A DNA stretch of 64,000 nt from CALKZN01 sp964633815 (lineage in GTDB: Bacteria; Pseudomonadota; Gammaproteobacteria; Arenicellales; Arenicellaceae), in the NCBI GenBank assembly GCA_964633815.1, contig CAZWHW010000005.1:25081-89080 (forward strand). The letters are read 5' to 3'. Every line of letters begins with the position of its first letter. Positions within the stretch are counted from its first letter, which is position 1. The translations under genes were made by a program, and so were the position numbers. Below, in pieces: positions 25,934-34,810 of this stretch. The notes beneath the pieces were generated by a model that was not told the origin of the DNA, made no database searches, and worked only from the letters and a program-made list of their open reading frames with translations.

Positions 25934-27343
25934 ATGTTACATCCAGTTATTATTGCAGGCGGTTCAGGAACGCGATTATGGCCATTATCCCGAGGCGCTT
26001 ATCCTAAGCAATTTTTGAACTTAACAGGCGGACAAGGCACGATGCTGCAAGAAACTCTTACTCGTTTAGAGGGAGTAAAGCATGCAGCGCCAATTGTAGT
26101 CTGTAACAATGAACATCGGTTCATAGCCGGAGAACAACTGAGACAGATTGGGGTTGATCATAATGGAATTATCCTTGAACCTTGTGGTCGAAATACTGCG
26201 CCTGCTATTTGTTTAGCAGCACTTCAGGCGTTAGAAGATGACCCTGAAGCTATGTTGATAGTGTTGGCAGCGGACCATTTGATTCAAGATTCACAAGGTT
26301 TTAGAACCGTCGTGCAGCAATCATATGAGCAACTTGATGCAGGGCAATTGCTGACTTTTGGTATTGTTCCAACGGCTCCAGCGACTGGTTACGGTTATAT
26401 TCAGGCGGATTCACCGCAAGCGGACAAGTTGAATAAGGTGCAAGCTTTTGTTGAAAAGCCTGATACGAAAACTGCAGAAAAATACGTCTCATCCGGAAGT
26501 TATCTATGGAATAGTGGGATGTTTATGTTTTCCGCTAAAGATTATTTGCAAGAACTTGAGCAACATAGACTAGATATTTTGACTGCTTGTCAGAAAGCAT
26601 GGCGGGGCAAGAAATTGGATTTGGAGTTTATTCGTATTGATGAGAAAGCTTTTCATGATTGCCCAGGTGAATCAGTTGATTATGCCGTGATGGAAGTAAC
26701 AGAACATGCCTATGTTGTTCCTATTGATGTCGGTTGGAGTGATTTGGGTAGTTGGTCAAGTTTGGCTGAAGTGTTAGAGCCAGATGCTCAAGGCAATGTC
26801 TTTAATGGAGATGTCTTGGCAAAGAACAGTCATAATAATTATGTTTATACGGAAGATAAATTAGTTGCTGTTTTAGGTGTTGATGATGTGGTCGTAGTTA
26901 ATACCAAAGACGCAGTATTGGTTACGAATAAGCAAGAAGCTCAAAATGTAAAACAAATCGTTCAAGAGATTGTCCAGAGCGGCAGGGTTGAACATCAATT
27001 CCATCGAATTGTTTATCGTCCTTGGGGTCATTATGATTCAATGGACGCGGGAGAGCGATTCCAAGTGAAGCGCATCACCGTTAAGCCCGGTGCGAAATTG
27101 TCTGTGCAAAAACATCACCATCGTGCTGAGCATTGGGTTGTTGTTAGTGGTTCTGCAAAGGTTCGTATTGATGATGAAGAAAAGCTTTTGTCAGAGAATG
27201 AATCGGTGTTTATTCCTCTAGGTGCAATTCATTCACTAGAAAATCCAGGAAAAATCCCATTGGAATTGATTGAGGTGCAATCAGGTTCATATTTGGGTGA
27301 GGATGATATTGTCCGTTTTGAGGATTTATACGGACGAAACTAA
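25934..27343 (+). CDS. manC: Mannose-1-phosphate guanylyltransferase / mannose-6-phosphate isomerase (type II)
   Basis: A bifunctional enzyme making GDP-mannose. The N-terminal nucleotidyltransferase begins IIAGGSGTRLWPLSRGAYPKQF and has VEKPDTKTAEKY. The C-terminal cupin isomerase (about 350-469) has RPWGHYDSMDAGERFQVKRI with its metal-binding HHHRAEHWVV. 469 aa is standard for AlgA/ManC. It would use the product of the phosphomannomutase gene at 5028-6404. It is last in the ugd operon and runs 35 bp short of the convergent channel gene; I saw no clear hairpin in that gap. Confidence 0.96.
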   Translation: MLHPVIIAGGSGTRLWPLSRGAYPKQFLNLTGGQGTMLQETLTRLEGVKHAAPIVVCNNEHRFIAGEQLRQIGVDHNGIILEPCGRNTAPAICLAALQALEDDPEAMLIVLAADHLIQDSQGFRTVVQQSYEQLDAGQLLTFGIVPTAPATGYGYIQADSPQADKLNKVQAFVEKPDTKTAEKYVSSGSYLWNSGMFMFSAKDYLQELEQHRLDILTACQKAWRGKKLDLEFIRIDEKAFHDCPGESVDYAVMEVTEHAYVVPIDVGWSDLGSWSSLAEVLEPDAQGNVFNGDVLAKNSHNNYVYTEDKLVAVLGVDDVVVVNTKDAVLVTNKQEAQNVKQIVQEIVQSGRVEHQFHRIVYRPWGHYDSMDAGERFQVKRITVKPGAKLSVQKHHHRAEHWVVVSGSAKVRIDDEEKLLSENESVFIPLGAIHSLENPGKIPLELIEVQSGSYLGEDDIVRFEDLYGRN

Positions 27344-27378
27344 ATCTTTATTGTTCGTAAATAGATTAAAAAGTCGCT

Positions 27379-29244
27379 TTAGTCTTGGGCTTCGATATTA
27401 TTCGTTTCGGTCTTTTTTTGATTGATTAAGTTGATTGTATTTTTTTCAGTTTCTTGTTTGACTTTTATTTGATGCTGCTCTCTTCTTTTTAGCCATCTCA
27501 GCAAAGGAATAGTGTGGCACTTTTCAAAAATATTGTTTTCTAGTAGTTCAATGTTTCGAGTTTGCCACTTTGTATATCGTGATTCTGATTTTGTTCCGCA
27601 GAGTAGGATTTCATCATTTAGCATCAGTTCAATATCTTCATCAGGCATGATTTCAATATGACCACTGCGACGAATCATTAAGCAGCATGAACGACCCGCA
27701 TGCCCGCTTAATGGATTGCTTAATAGTTGTTTTAGCGTAATTGTATGACCTTTTTCCAATGTTTCGGTGATTGCGGGCGCTTCTTTGGAATTAATTGAAA
27801 TTCGCCATGTCACTGGACGTTCTCCTGCGGTAAGCAAAGCAATACGGCTATATAGTTTTCTTGTGCGCTTGGCTGAAAGTTTAGGCAGCTCGCGCAAAAA
27901 ACGGGTAACTAGTGGTCGAGTAATGCGCGTTAAAATAGCATCTGACATTAATTGACGATTCCTTAATGTCATATTGGGCTTGGCACTGCTATAAAGTAAT
28001 AAGTTATTTAATTCATTCAGTCGGCCTACAGTAAACAAACGGTCATTCATGTTTTTAGCCGTTAGTAAAATCGATAGATTATTAGCATCATCTTTGGTGC
28101 CAGCGATTAAGCCAACAGCTTCATAAATGCCAGCTTTTTCTAAGGTGTCCGCTTCAGTACCTTTGCCATCTATAAAATCTTTGGGCAAGTCCGCAGCACT
28201 ACCCGATTCTTCTACAATGATGGTTTCTACTTGTTGTGCATCAAGATAATTTTTTAGTGTCCTGCCGAATCTGCCATAACCACAGATTATCCATCTGCCT
28301 GAACGCGGTACTGCATGAGTTGAAGAGTCGATATTGTTTGCGTTTTTTTGAATGTTAGTTTCAACATCGTCGTCTTGAACTTCTGGAATATCTACTTTTT
28401 CCAGATCAACCTGCTGTTGATTGATTAGCCATCGGGCAATAGCCTCACCCGTAGGATTATCCATGGCCGCAACTAGTCGCTCAGCGAATAATTCATTTGA
28501 ATTAATGATTACATCGGTATCAAAAGATTTTAGGTTGGCGATTTCTTTCTCATCTTCGGCGCGCGTGACGGTCAGCAAATCTTGGTTTAGTGATTTTGTA
28601 GCTACCGCGACTTTTAAATTTGTATGATCATCAGGAGAAAGCGCGACGATCCCTTGGCAATATTTTCGTTTTTTGATACCTGCGCGAATTAGTACTTCAG
28701 GCACGGAAAAGTCAGCATTCAGACTGTATACCGGTGCTTTAAAATCACTTAAAGGGATTGCTTTGATGTCATTTTCATTTTTATCGAGAACAACCACAAT
28801 AAAGCCTAAATCAGTTAATCCTTTGGTGAGCATTCGGCCAGTATCACCATAACCACAGATGATGAAGAAAGGCGATTTTAATCTGCGAATGGAGCGAGAA
28901 AACTGCTGCATTGTTACTGATTGGCGAAAAGTGGCTTCTTGGATTAGTGTTAACATGCTACCAATGGCATATAACCAAGCTACCACTGAAGTATAGATGC
29001 ACACTAGAACCCAGTAACGTTGTTCGTCAGTGAATGGATATGGAATTTCACCAAACCCAATCGTAGAGCCCATAAAGCTGACAAAATAGAACGCCTGAAA
29101 AATACTCATTTTCCATGGATTGCCATCAGGGTCAATTCCAGGGATTAGAGTTAAAACAAAGGTTGAGATTGCGTAGACCACGATCAAAGCGATCAATGGT
29201 CGGCGCATCCGCCTTAGAACTAAAAATATAACGTTGTTGGACAT
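27379..29244 (-). CDS. Potassium channel-like protein with two RCK (TrkA-N) domains
   Basis: Inner-membrane protein of 621 aa. One N-terminal pore unit has a helix at about 16-35, a pore loop with selectivity filter TIGFGE (61-66, compare TVGYGD) and a helix at about 78-100. Two RCK domains follow, with nucleotide folds IICGYGDTG (128-136) and IICGYGRFG (319-327), and then a TrkA-C-like region around 490-560. The tail (about 595-621) is rich in Lys, Glu, Asn and Gln. Gram-negative channels more often carry one RCK domain, so tandem RCKs in one chain resemble the BK/GsuK layout. The filter has Phe for Tyr and Glu for Asp, so K+ selectivity is inferred. It follows a small membrane protein gene by 59 bp, probably in an operon. 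Confidence 0.87.
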   Translation of the reverse strand: MSNNVIFLVLRRMRRPLIALIVVYAISTFVLTLIPGIDPDGNPWKMSIFQAFYFVSFMGSTIGFGEIPYPFTDEQRYWVLVCIYTSVVAWLYAIGSMLTLIQEATFRQSVTMQQFSRSIRRLKSPFFIICGYGDTGRMLTKGLTDLGFIVVVLDKNENDIKAIPLSDFKAPVYSLNADFSVPEVLIRAGIKKRKYCQGIVALSPDDHTNLKVAVATKSLNQDLLTVTRAEDEKEIANLKSFDTDVIINSNELFAERLVAAMDNPTGEAIARWLINQQQVDLEKVDIPEVQDDDVETNIQKNANNIDSSTHAVPRSGRWIICGYGRFGRTLKNYLDAQQVETIIVEESGSAADLPKDFIDGKGTEADTLEKAGIYEAVGLIAGTKDDANNLSILLTAKNMNDRLFTVGRLNELNNLLLYSSAKPNMTLRNRQLMSDAILTRITRPLVTRFLRELPKLSAKRTRKLYSRIALLTAGERPVTWRISINSKEAPAITETLEKGHTITLKQLLSNPLSGHAGRSCCLMIRRSGHIEIMPDEDIELMLNDEILLCGTKSESRYTKWQTRNIELLENNIFEKCHTIPLLRWLKRREQHQIKVKQETEKNTINLINQKKTETNNIEAQD

Positions 29245-29303
29245 GGTAACTACTTATTGAATGAGTAATTGATCCATATTCAGATAGTAAGGTGAGTGCT
29301 CAC

Positions 29304-29684
29304 TTAGCGTTTAGTTAGTGATGTTTCAGTGATGAGTAAGATGACAGAAATAACGTTGGCTGCTAATGCACCACCACTAAAAGAAACAATGCTTGCCATG
29401 GTTGCGTTGTCAATTGAAAAACCATCTTTAGTTGCAAGCATCCAAATAATCGCAGCAATGATTAATTGAATGACAGATACTAGGCTAGAAGCTAATACCA
29501 CCGCACCAAGTTGAGATCTATCGCCTAGCTTTAAAATAGTAGCAATAATGCCTACAACAATTGCAGCATAAAGTTCATAAATATCATGATGGGCGACATT
29601 GTCAAAGTCACCAATAAAAAAACCGAAGTTTAGAGTGAATGCAAGGATTACAAAAAATGCAAATATAACTTTTTCAGTATTCAT
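29304..29684 (-). CDS. Conserved small membrane protein upstream of the K+ channel gene
   Basis: A 126 aa protein with four predicted membrane helices (about 5-25, 37-53, 60-85 and 98-122) and a conserved-looking segment, HDIYELYAA through LKLGDRSQLGA. I believe this matches the DUF6394 family, but from memory only. The function is unknown. It lies 59 bp upstream of the two-RCK channel gene on the same strand, so it may be a channel partner or co-regulated. I see nothing catalytic in it. Confidence 0.75.
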   Translation of the reverse strand: MNTEKVIFAFFVILAFTLNFGFFIGDFDNVAHHDIYELYAAIVVGIIATILKLGDRSQLGAVVLASSLVSVIQLIIAAIIWMLATKDGFSIDNATMASIVSFSGGALAANVISVILLITETSLTKR

Positions 29685-29981
29685 AAATTTTGGACCAGAA
29701 TTTAGCGGTTTCTGCTCAATTGTTTTATTAAGTGGTCATGATAAACATAAAAATTCTCACGTCCACCCTTATTGTGATAGTTTTATTTATGTTGTTTTTC
29801 CGAAGTTTTTTAATTAGAAAAGCTGGGTCTATGTTAACTCATTGTAATTATTGATCTTTTTATAATTTCAGGGTTTATTTTTTTTATCTATTATCGGTTT
29901 TTCCCATAAAGCTGTTTTTTTTGTACCCTTTTTTTTCATTATTATTCGAAAAAAACAATGGAATAAACATTGAGACTGGGC

Positions 29982-30009
29982 TTGTAGACGTTTTGCAAAC
30001 TTGTATAAT
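29982..30009 (+). promoter_or_regulatory. Predicted promoter of the nqr operon
   Basis: A consensus TATAAT (-10) at 30004-30009 with a weak -35 TTGTAG at 29982-29987 and a 16-bp spacer. It would give a leader of about 100 nt before the nqrA start at 30118. The surrounding 29685-30117 holds no credible gene and is rich in A/T runs. Confidence 0.5.
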
Positions 30010-30117
30010 TTGAGCCCAATTGTTGAAACAACCAAAGACTTTTTTTTGTTTGACTTTTATTCTCGCGATCAGTGAGAAGTTAGACTGAAAACAGCTCAAT
30101 TGTAGAGGTACAGTAAG

Positions 30118-31458
30118 TTGGTATTTAACCTATCCAAGGGCCTTGATTTGCCCATTTTAGGCACGCCAGATCAACGGATTGATGAGGGTCGTGTAGTCAC
30201 AAAAGTGGCTGTCTTAGGTAATGACTATATTGGCTTGAAGCCGACAATGCTTGTTAAAGTCGGCGACACAGTAAAATTAGGTCAGCCTTTATTCGAAGAT
30301 AAAAAAACTCCTGGTGTTTTTGTCACAGCGCCTGCCGCTGGTAAGGTGGTTGAGGTAAATCGCGGCGAAAAAAGAGCATTATTATCTGTTGTTATTGAAA
30401 AGTCGGGCAAAGATCAAGTCGAATTTCAATCATATGAAGCCTCTGACTTGTCGTCATTAAGTGATGATAAGTTGCGTGAAAACTTAATTCAATCAGGCAT
30501 GTGGACAGCCTTTAGAACACGCCCATTCAATAAAATCCCTGCAGTAGATGCTAAAGCTGATGCAATTTTTGTTACAGCAATTGACACGAATCCGTTGTCT
30601 GCTAATCCGCAGATTGTGATTGCTGAAGAAAAAGAAGCATTTAAGCAAGGTTTAGATGTATTGACGAGCTTTGACGTACCTGTGCATTTATGCAAAGCCG
30701 CAGGCGTTGAAATTCCAACATCAAAAGGAATTCAAGTGTCTGAATTTTCCGGTCCTCACCCAGCTGGTAATGCGAGCACTCACATTCATTTTGTTATGCC
30801 AGTAAACGCTAATCGAACTGTGTGGACGGTTGGCTACCAAGATGTGATTGCTATTGGTAAATTATTTGTTTTGGGCAGATTAGATACTAACCGAGTTATT
30901 GCGCTTGGTGGCCCAAAAGTGGATTCACCACGATTGCTTCGAACTCAATTAGGCGCTGATATAATTGAGTTGGTTTCTGAATCAATCCATGATGGTGAAA
31001 ATAGATTGATTAGTGGTTCAGTGTTAAATGGCTCTGTTGCAGAAGATACAGTTGCTTATTTAGGTCGTTATGATCAGCAAATAACAGTTATTGATGAAGA
31101 TCGTGAACGCCGCTTTATGGGTTGGATTGCACCAGGTGCTAATCGTTTCTCTAAAACCAATGCATTCTTATCCAGTATTTTTGGACGAGGTAAGTTGTTT
31201 AACTTAACTTCAAGTCAAAATGGTAGCCCGCGCCCAATTGTTCCAATTGGTGTTTATGAGCAGGTTATGCCTTTAGATATTTTGCCAACTCCGCTGTTAA
31301 AAGCTATTGTTGTTAAAGATACTGATACATTGCAGCAACTAGGTGGTCTTGAACTAGTTGAAGAAGATCTTGCGTTATTTACATATGTTGATCCGGGCAA
31401 ACATGATTTTGGCCCTGTTTTTCGTGAAAACCTTACTCAAATCGAGTTGGAGGGTTAA
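30118..31458 (+). CDS. nqrA: Na+-translocating NADH:quinone reductase subunit A
   Basis: Cytoplasmic quinone-binding subunit of Na+-NQR, the respiratory complex that pumps Na+ while passing electrons from NADH to ubiquinone. The N-terminus KGLDLPILGTPDQ and the later GPHPAGNASTHIHF, RPFNKIPAVDA and ALGGPKVDSPRLLRT match NqrA. 446 aa is normal. The start is a TTG, supported by AGAGGTA at 30104-30110 and by alignment; no ATG or GTG is available at that point. It is first of six tightly packed nqr genes, with nqrB starting right after its stop codon. Confidence 0.96.
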   Translation: MVFNLSKGLDLPILGTPDQRIDEGRVVTKVAVLGNDYIGLKPTMLVKVGDTVKLGQPLFEDKKTPGVFVTAPAAGKVVEVNRGEKRALLSVVIEKSGKDQVEFQSYEASDLSSLSDDKLRENLIQSGMWTAFRTRPFNKIPAVDAKADAIFVTAIDTNPLSANPQIVIAEEKEAFKQGLDVLTSFDVPVHLCKAAGVEIPTSKGIQVSEFSGPHPAGNASTHIHFVMPVNANRTVWTVGYQDVIAIGKLFVLGRLDTNRVIALGGPKVDSPRLLRTQLGADIIELVSESIHDGENRLISGSVLNGSVAEDTVAYLGRYDQQITVIDEDRERRFMGWIAPGANRFSKTNAFLSSIFGRGKLFNLTSSQNGSPRPIVPIGVYEQVMPLDILPTPLLKAIVVKDTDTLQQLGGLELVEEDLALFTYVDPGKHDFGPVFRENLTQIELEG

Positions 31459-32667
31459 ATGTCATTTTTAAAACGAACACTCGATAATATCCGCCCACAT
31501 GTGATGCCGGGCGGAAAGCATGAGAAGTGGTATGCTTTTTTTGAAGCAATCGATACACTTTTCTATTCACCTGAAGATGTCAATAAAGGCAGAACGCACG
31601 TACGCGATAGTATTGATCTAAAGCGTGTGATGATTTTTGTATGGATTGCGGCGATGCCATGTGTATTGTTTGGTTCTTATAACGTTGGCTTGCAAGCTAA
31701 TGAAGCGCTTCAAGCATTGTCTCTTACTGAGATTCAGGGTTGGCGCGGTGAATTATTGCGCTTCTTTGGCTTGGGTGTGAATCCAGACAGTCTATTGGAT
31801 AACTTCTTTCATGGCTTTTGGTATTGGTTGCCGATTTATGCAGTGACTTTCGCAGTCGGTATTTTCTGGGAAATTTTATTCTGTACGATTCGTCGTCATG
31901 AAGTCAGTGAAGGTTTCTTTGTAACGTCTATCTTATTTAGCTTGATCGTTCCGCCAACAATTCCATTATGGCAAGTTGCTGTAGGTATTAGTTTTGGTGT
32001 GATCTTGGGTAAAGAAGTCTTCGGCGGAACAGGAATGAATTTCCTTAACCCAGCGTTAACCGCTCGTGCATTCTTATATTTTGCATATCCGGCGCAAATC
32101 ACTGGTGATGCTGTTTGGGTTGCTGTAGACGGTTTTACAATGCCAACAGCACTAAGTGTTGCTGCTTCTCAAGGTTTTGAAGGACTGCAAGAAGCGTTTA
32201 TTTGGCAAGATACGTTATTTGGTAATATTTCAGGCTCCATCGGTGAGTCATCTTTAATAGCCATTGGTATTGGAGCAATCTTCCTTCTATACACTAAAGT
32301 TGCTTCCTGGCGAATTATGTTAGGTGTTTTAGTTGGCATGGTCGCGACAAGTTTATTGCTTAACTTGGTTGGCAGTGAAACAAACAAGATGTTTGCAGTT
32401 CCATGGTATTGGCACTTAACTATCGGTGGTTTCGCATTTGGCATGGTGTATATGGCAACTGACCCGGTGAGTGCATCCATGACGGATATGGGTCGATTTA
32501 TCTTTGGTATCGTTATTGGTCTTATGACGGTATTAATTCGAGTTGTTAACCCAGCTTTCCCTGAAGGTATTATGTTGGCAATTCTATTCGCTAATTTATT
32601 CGCACCACTCATTGATTGGGCGGTGATTCAATCTAATATGCGTCGTCGGGAGAAGCGTTATGTCTAA
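31459..32667 (+). CDS. nqrB: Na+-translocating NADH:quinone reductase subunit B
   Basis: Integral membrane subunit carrying covalent FMN and riboflavin. About ten membrane helices follow an N-terminal cytoplasmic stretch that includes MPGGKHEKWYAFFEAIDT. The FMN-attachment threonine is expected at Thr230 in DGFTMPTALS. GKEVFGGTGMNFLNPALTARAF is family-specific. 402 aa is slightly under the usual 412-415. It abuts nqrA with no spacer and overlaps nqrC by 8 bp, indicating translational coupling. FMN would be added by the ApbE encoded downstream. Confidence 0.97.
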   Translation: MSFLKRTLDNIRPHVMPGGKHEKWYAFFEAIDTLFYSPEDVNKGRTHVRDSIDLKRVMIFVWIAAMPCVLFGSYNVGLQANEALQALSLTEIQGWRGELLRFFGLGVNPDSLLDNFFHGFWYWLPIYAVTFAVGIFWEILFCTIRRHEVSEGFFVTSILFSLIVPPTIPLWQVAVGISFGVILGKEVFGGTGMNFLNPALTARAFLYFAYPAQITGDAVWVAVDGFTMPTALSVAASQGFEGLQEAFIWQDTLFGNISGSIGESSLIAIGIGAIFLLYTKVASWRIMLGVLVGMVATSLLLNLVGSETNKMFAVPWYWHLTIGGFAFGMVYMATDPVSASMTDMGRFIFGIVIGLMTVLIRVVNPAFPEGIMLAILFANLFAPLIDWAVIQSNMRRREKRYV

Positions 32668-33511
32668 CTCTAACGAAAATGATGTTGTAAATGAGCAAGA
32701 GCAACTCACAGAACCAAAGAAAAAAGGTTTAGCCGCAATGTCGAATGACAGTATAGGCAAAACATTTATTGTTGCGTTTTTATTATGTTTGGTTTGTTCA
32801 GTACTTGTTTCTGTCGCGGCGACGGTGTTGAAGCCTCGCCAGCAGTTAAATCGTTTAGTTGATTTACAAAAAAATATTTTATCGGTTGCAGGTTTAACCG
32901 ATGAGTCACAAACAATTGAGCAGCGCTTTGAGGGAGTTGAAGCACGTTTGGTTGATTTAAATACAGGCGAATACACGACAGAACTTGATGTTGATAAGTA
33001 CAATCAGCGCAAAGCTTCGAAAGACCCTGAATTAAGTATTGATTTAAATACTGGACAAGATATTGCGTCTATTGGCCGTCGTGCAAATGTCGGTAAAATA
33101 TATTTAGTTAAAAATAACGACATTGTTACTAAAGTGATTATTCCTATTAAGGGATATGGTCTTTGGTCAACAATGTATGGTTTTGTCGCGCTAAAAACTG
33201 ATGGCAGAACTATCGAAGATGTGACGTTCTATGAACATAATGAAACGCCGGGTTTAGGTGGTGAAATTCAAAACCGTTCATGGCAAGAAAGTTGGCAAGG
33301 TAAACTGATCTATGATGATCAAGGCAAGCCAGCGTTTACTGTCACAAAAGGTATTGCCGCCGAAGGTGCTAAATATGAAGTTGATGGTTTAGCAGGTGCG
33401 ACGATCACTAGTGATGGTGTAACTAATTTAGTACGTTTTTGGGTCGGAGAAAATGGATTCGGTCCTTTCTTGAAAAAGCTTGCAAAAGATGCGGAGGCTA
33501 ACAATGGCTAA
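32660..33511 (+). CDS. nqrC: Na+-translocating NADH:quinone reductase subunit C
   Basis: Subunit with one N-terminal membrane helix (about 34-56) and a large periplasmic domain holding covalent FMN. The flavinylation motif is LAGATITS with Thr248 as the expected attachment residue. NETPGLGGEI and LWSTMYGFVAL are family blocks. It is 283 aa; the N-terminal 30 residues are unusually rich in Asn, Glu and Lys. Its start overlaps nqrB by 8 bp and its end overlaps nqrD by 8 bp. Confidence 0.97.
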   Translation: MSNSNENDVVNEQEQLTEPKKKGLAAMSNDSIGKTFIVAFLLCLVCSVLVSVAATVLKPRQQLNRLVDLQKNILSVAGLTDESQTIEQRFEGVEARLVDLNTGEYTTELDVDKYNQRKASKDPELSIDLNTGQDIASIGRRANVGKIYLVKNNDIVTKVIIPIKGYGLWSTMYGFVALKTDGRTIEDVTFYEHNETPGLGGEIQNRSWQESWQGKLIYDDQGKPAFTVTKGIAAEGAKYEVDGLAGATITSDGVTNLVRFWVGENGFGPFLKKLAKDAEANNG

Positions 33512-34169
33512 TCCTTCTACTAAAAGTGTTTTATTTGATCCAATTTTTGCTAATAATCCTATTGGCTTACAAATTTTAGGTATTTGTTCTGCTTTGGCGG
33601 TCACGTCAAAGCTGTCAGTATCACTTGTTATGTGTTTGGCAGTTATCAGTGTTGTTGCTTGCTCAAACTTCTCGATAAGTTTAATTCGAAATCACATACC
33701 ATCAAGTATCCGAATCATTGTGCAAATGGTGATTATCGCCTCATTGGTTATCGTGGTTGACCAGTTCTTGAAAGCATATGCATTTGAAATCAGCAAAACA
33801 TTGTCTGTTTTCGTTGGACTGATTATTACAAATTGTATTGTGATGGGTCGTGCTGAAGCCTTTGCGATGAAAAATGGTCCAGGCTTATCGTTCCTTGATG
33901 GTATTGGTAATGGCCTTGGTTATAGTTTTATTTTGATTGTTGTAGGTACAGTTAGAGAATTGCTAGGATCAGGAACATTGCTTGGTTATACAATCTTGAA
34001 GCCTGTAACTGAAGGTGGTTGGTATCAAACTAATGGCTTGATGTTGCTACCACCGAGTGCGTTTTTTGTTATTGGCTTAACGATTTGGGCAATTCGCTCT
34101 TGGAAGAAAGATCAAGTTGAAGAACCTGATTATGAACTGCAAAATGCACATAATGCGGAGGCTCACTAA
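33504..34169 (+). CDS. nqrD: Na+-translocating NADH:quinone reductase subunit D
   Basis: Integral membrane subunit with six helices. Together with NqrE it holds the intramembrane iron-sulfur centre and forms part of the Na+ path. Markers are the N-terminal DPIFANNPIGLQILGICSALAVT, ITNCIVMGRAEAFAMKNGP and GTVRELLGSGTLLG. I take the ATG at 33504 (221 aa), which has GGAGG at 33492-33496. A TTG at 33480 would add eight residues without support. It overlaps nqrE by one base (TAATG). Confidence 0.96.
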   Translation: MANPSTKSVLFDPIFANNPIGLQILGICSALAVTSKLSVSLVMCLAVISVVACSNFSISLIRNHIPSSIRIIVQMVIIASLVIVVDQFLKAYAFEISKTLSVFVGLIITNCIVMGRAEAFAMKNGPGLSFLDGIGNGLGYSFILIVVGTVRELLGSGTLLGYTILKPVTEGGWYQTNGLMLLPPSAFFVIGLTIWAIRSWKKDQVEEPDYELQNAHNAEAH

Positions 34170-34774
34170 TGGAACTCGTTAGTTTAGCAGTAAAGTCGGT
34201 TTTTATTGAGAATCTGGCTTTATCCTTTTTCTTGGGAATGTGTACATTCCTAGCCGTTTCGAAAAAAATCTCGACTGCTATTGGTTTAGGTGTGGCTGTG
34301 ATTTTTGTACAAGGTATTACAATTCCAGCAAATAACCTTATTTATCAATATCTATTGAAAGACGGTGCGCTTGCTTGGGCAGGCTTGCCAGAAGTTGATT
34401 TAAGCTTTTTAGGCTTGCTTAGTTATATCGGTGTGATAGCGGCAATGGTACAGATTTTGGAGATGGTTTTAGATCGTTTCGCACCTGTTCTTCACAGTGC
34501 ATTAGGAATTTTCTTGCCATTGATTACTGTAAATTGTGCGATTTTGGGTGGCACATTATTCATGGTGGAACGAGACTATAACTTCAGCGAAAGTGTTGTT
34601 TATGGTGCAAGTTCAGGGTTTGGTTGGGCGCTAGCGATTGCGGCACTTGCAGGTATTCGTGAAAAGCTCAAATATAGTGATGTGCCTGATGGTTTGCAGG
34701 GTTTAGGTATTACCTTTATTACTGTTGGTTTGATGTCTCTAGGCTTTATGGCCTTCTCAGGCATCAAGTTATAA
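34169..34774 (+). CDS. nqrE: Na+-translocating NADH:quinone reductase subunit E
   Basis: Six-helix membrane subunit, an inverted-topology relative of NqrD, sharing the intramembrane Fe-S centre. Markers are FIENLALSFFLGMCTFLAVSKK, LPLITVNCAILGG and AIAALAGIREKLKYSDVP. 201 aa is typical. The start codon shares a base with the nqrD stop, so translation is coupled. nqrF follows after 36 bp. Confidence 0.97.
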   Translation: MELVSLAVKSVFIENLALSFFLGMCTFLAVSKKISTAIGLGVAVIFVQGITIPANNLIYQYLLKDGALAWAGLPEVDLSFLGLLSYIGVIAAMVQILEMVLDRFAPVLHSALGIFLPLITVNCAILGGTLFMVERDYNFSESVVYGASSGFGWALAIAALAGIREKLKYSDVPDGLQGLGITFITVGLMSLGFMAFSGIKL

Positions 34775-34810
34775 CGCAGTACAAGCACGAAGAATTAAAG
34801 AGGTTCAAAC

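Noticed and set aside
29884..30099. 71-codon minus-strand frame ahead of nqrA
   Set aside because: It runs through A/T tracts and the predicted nqr promoter, has Phe/Lys/Asn-rich composition from poly-A/T, and no ribosome site.
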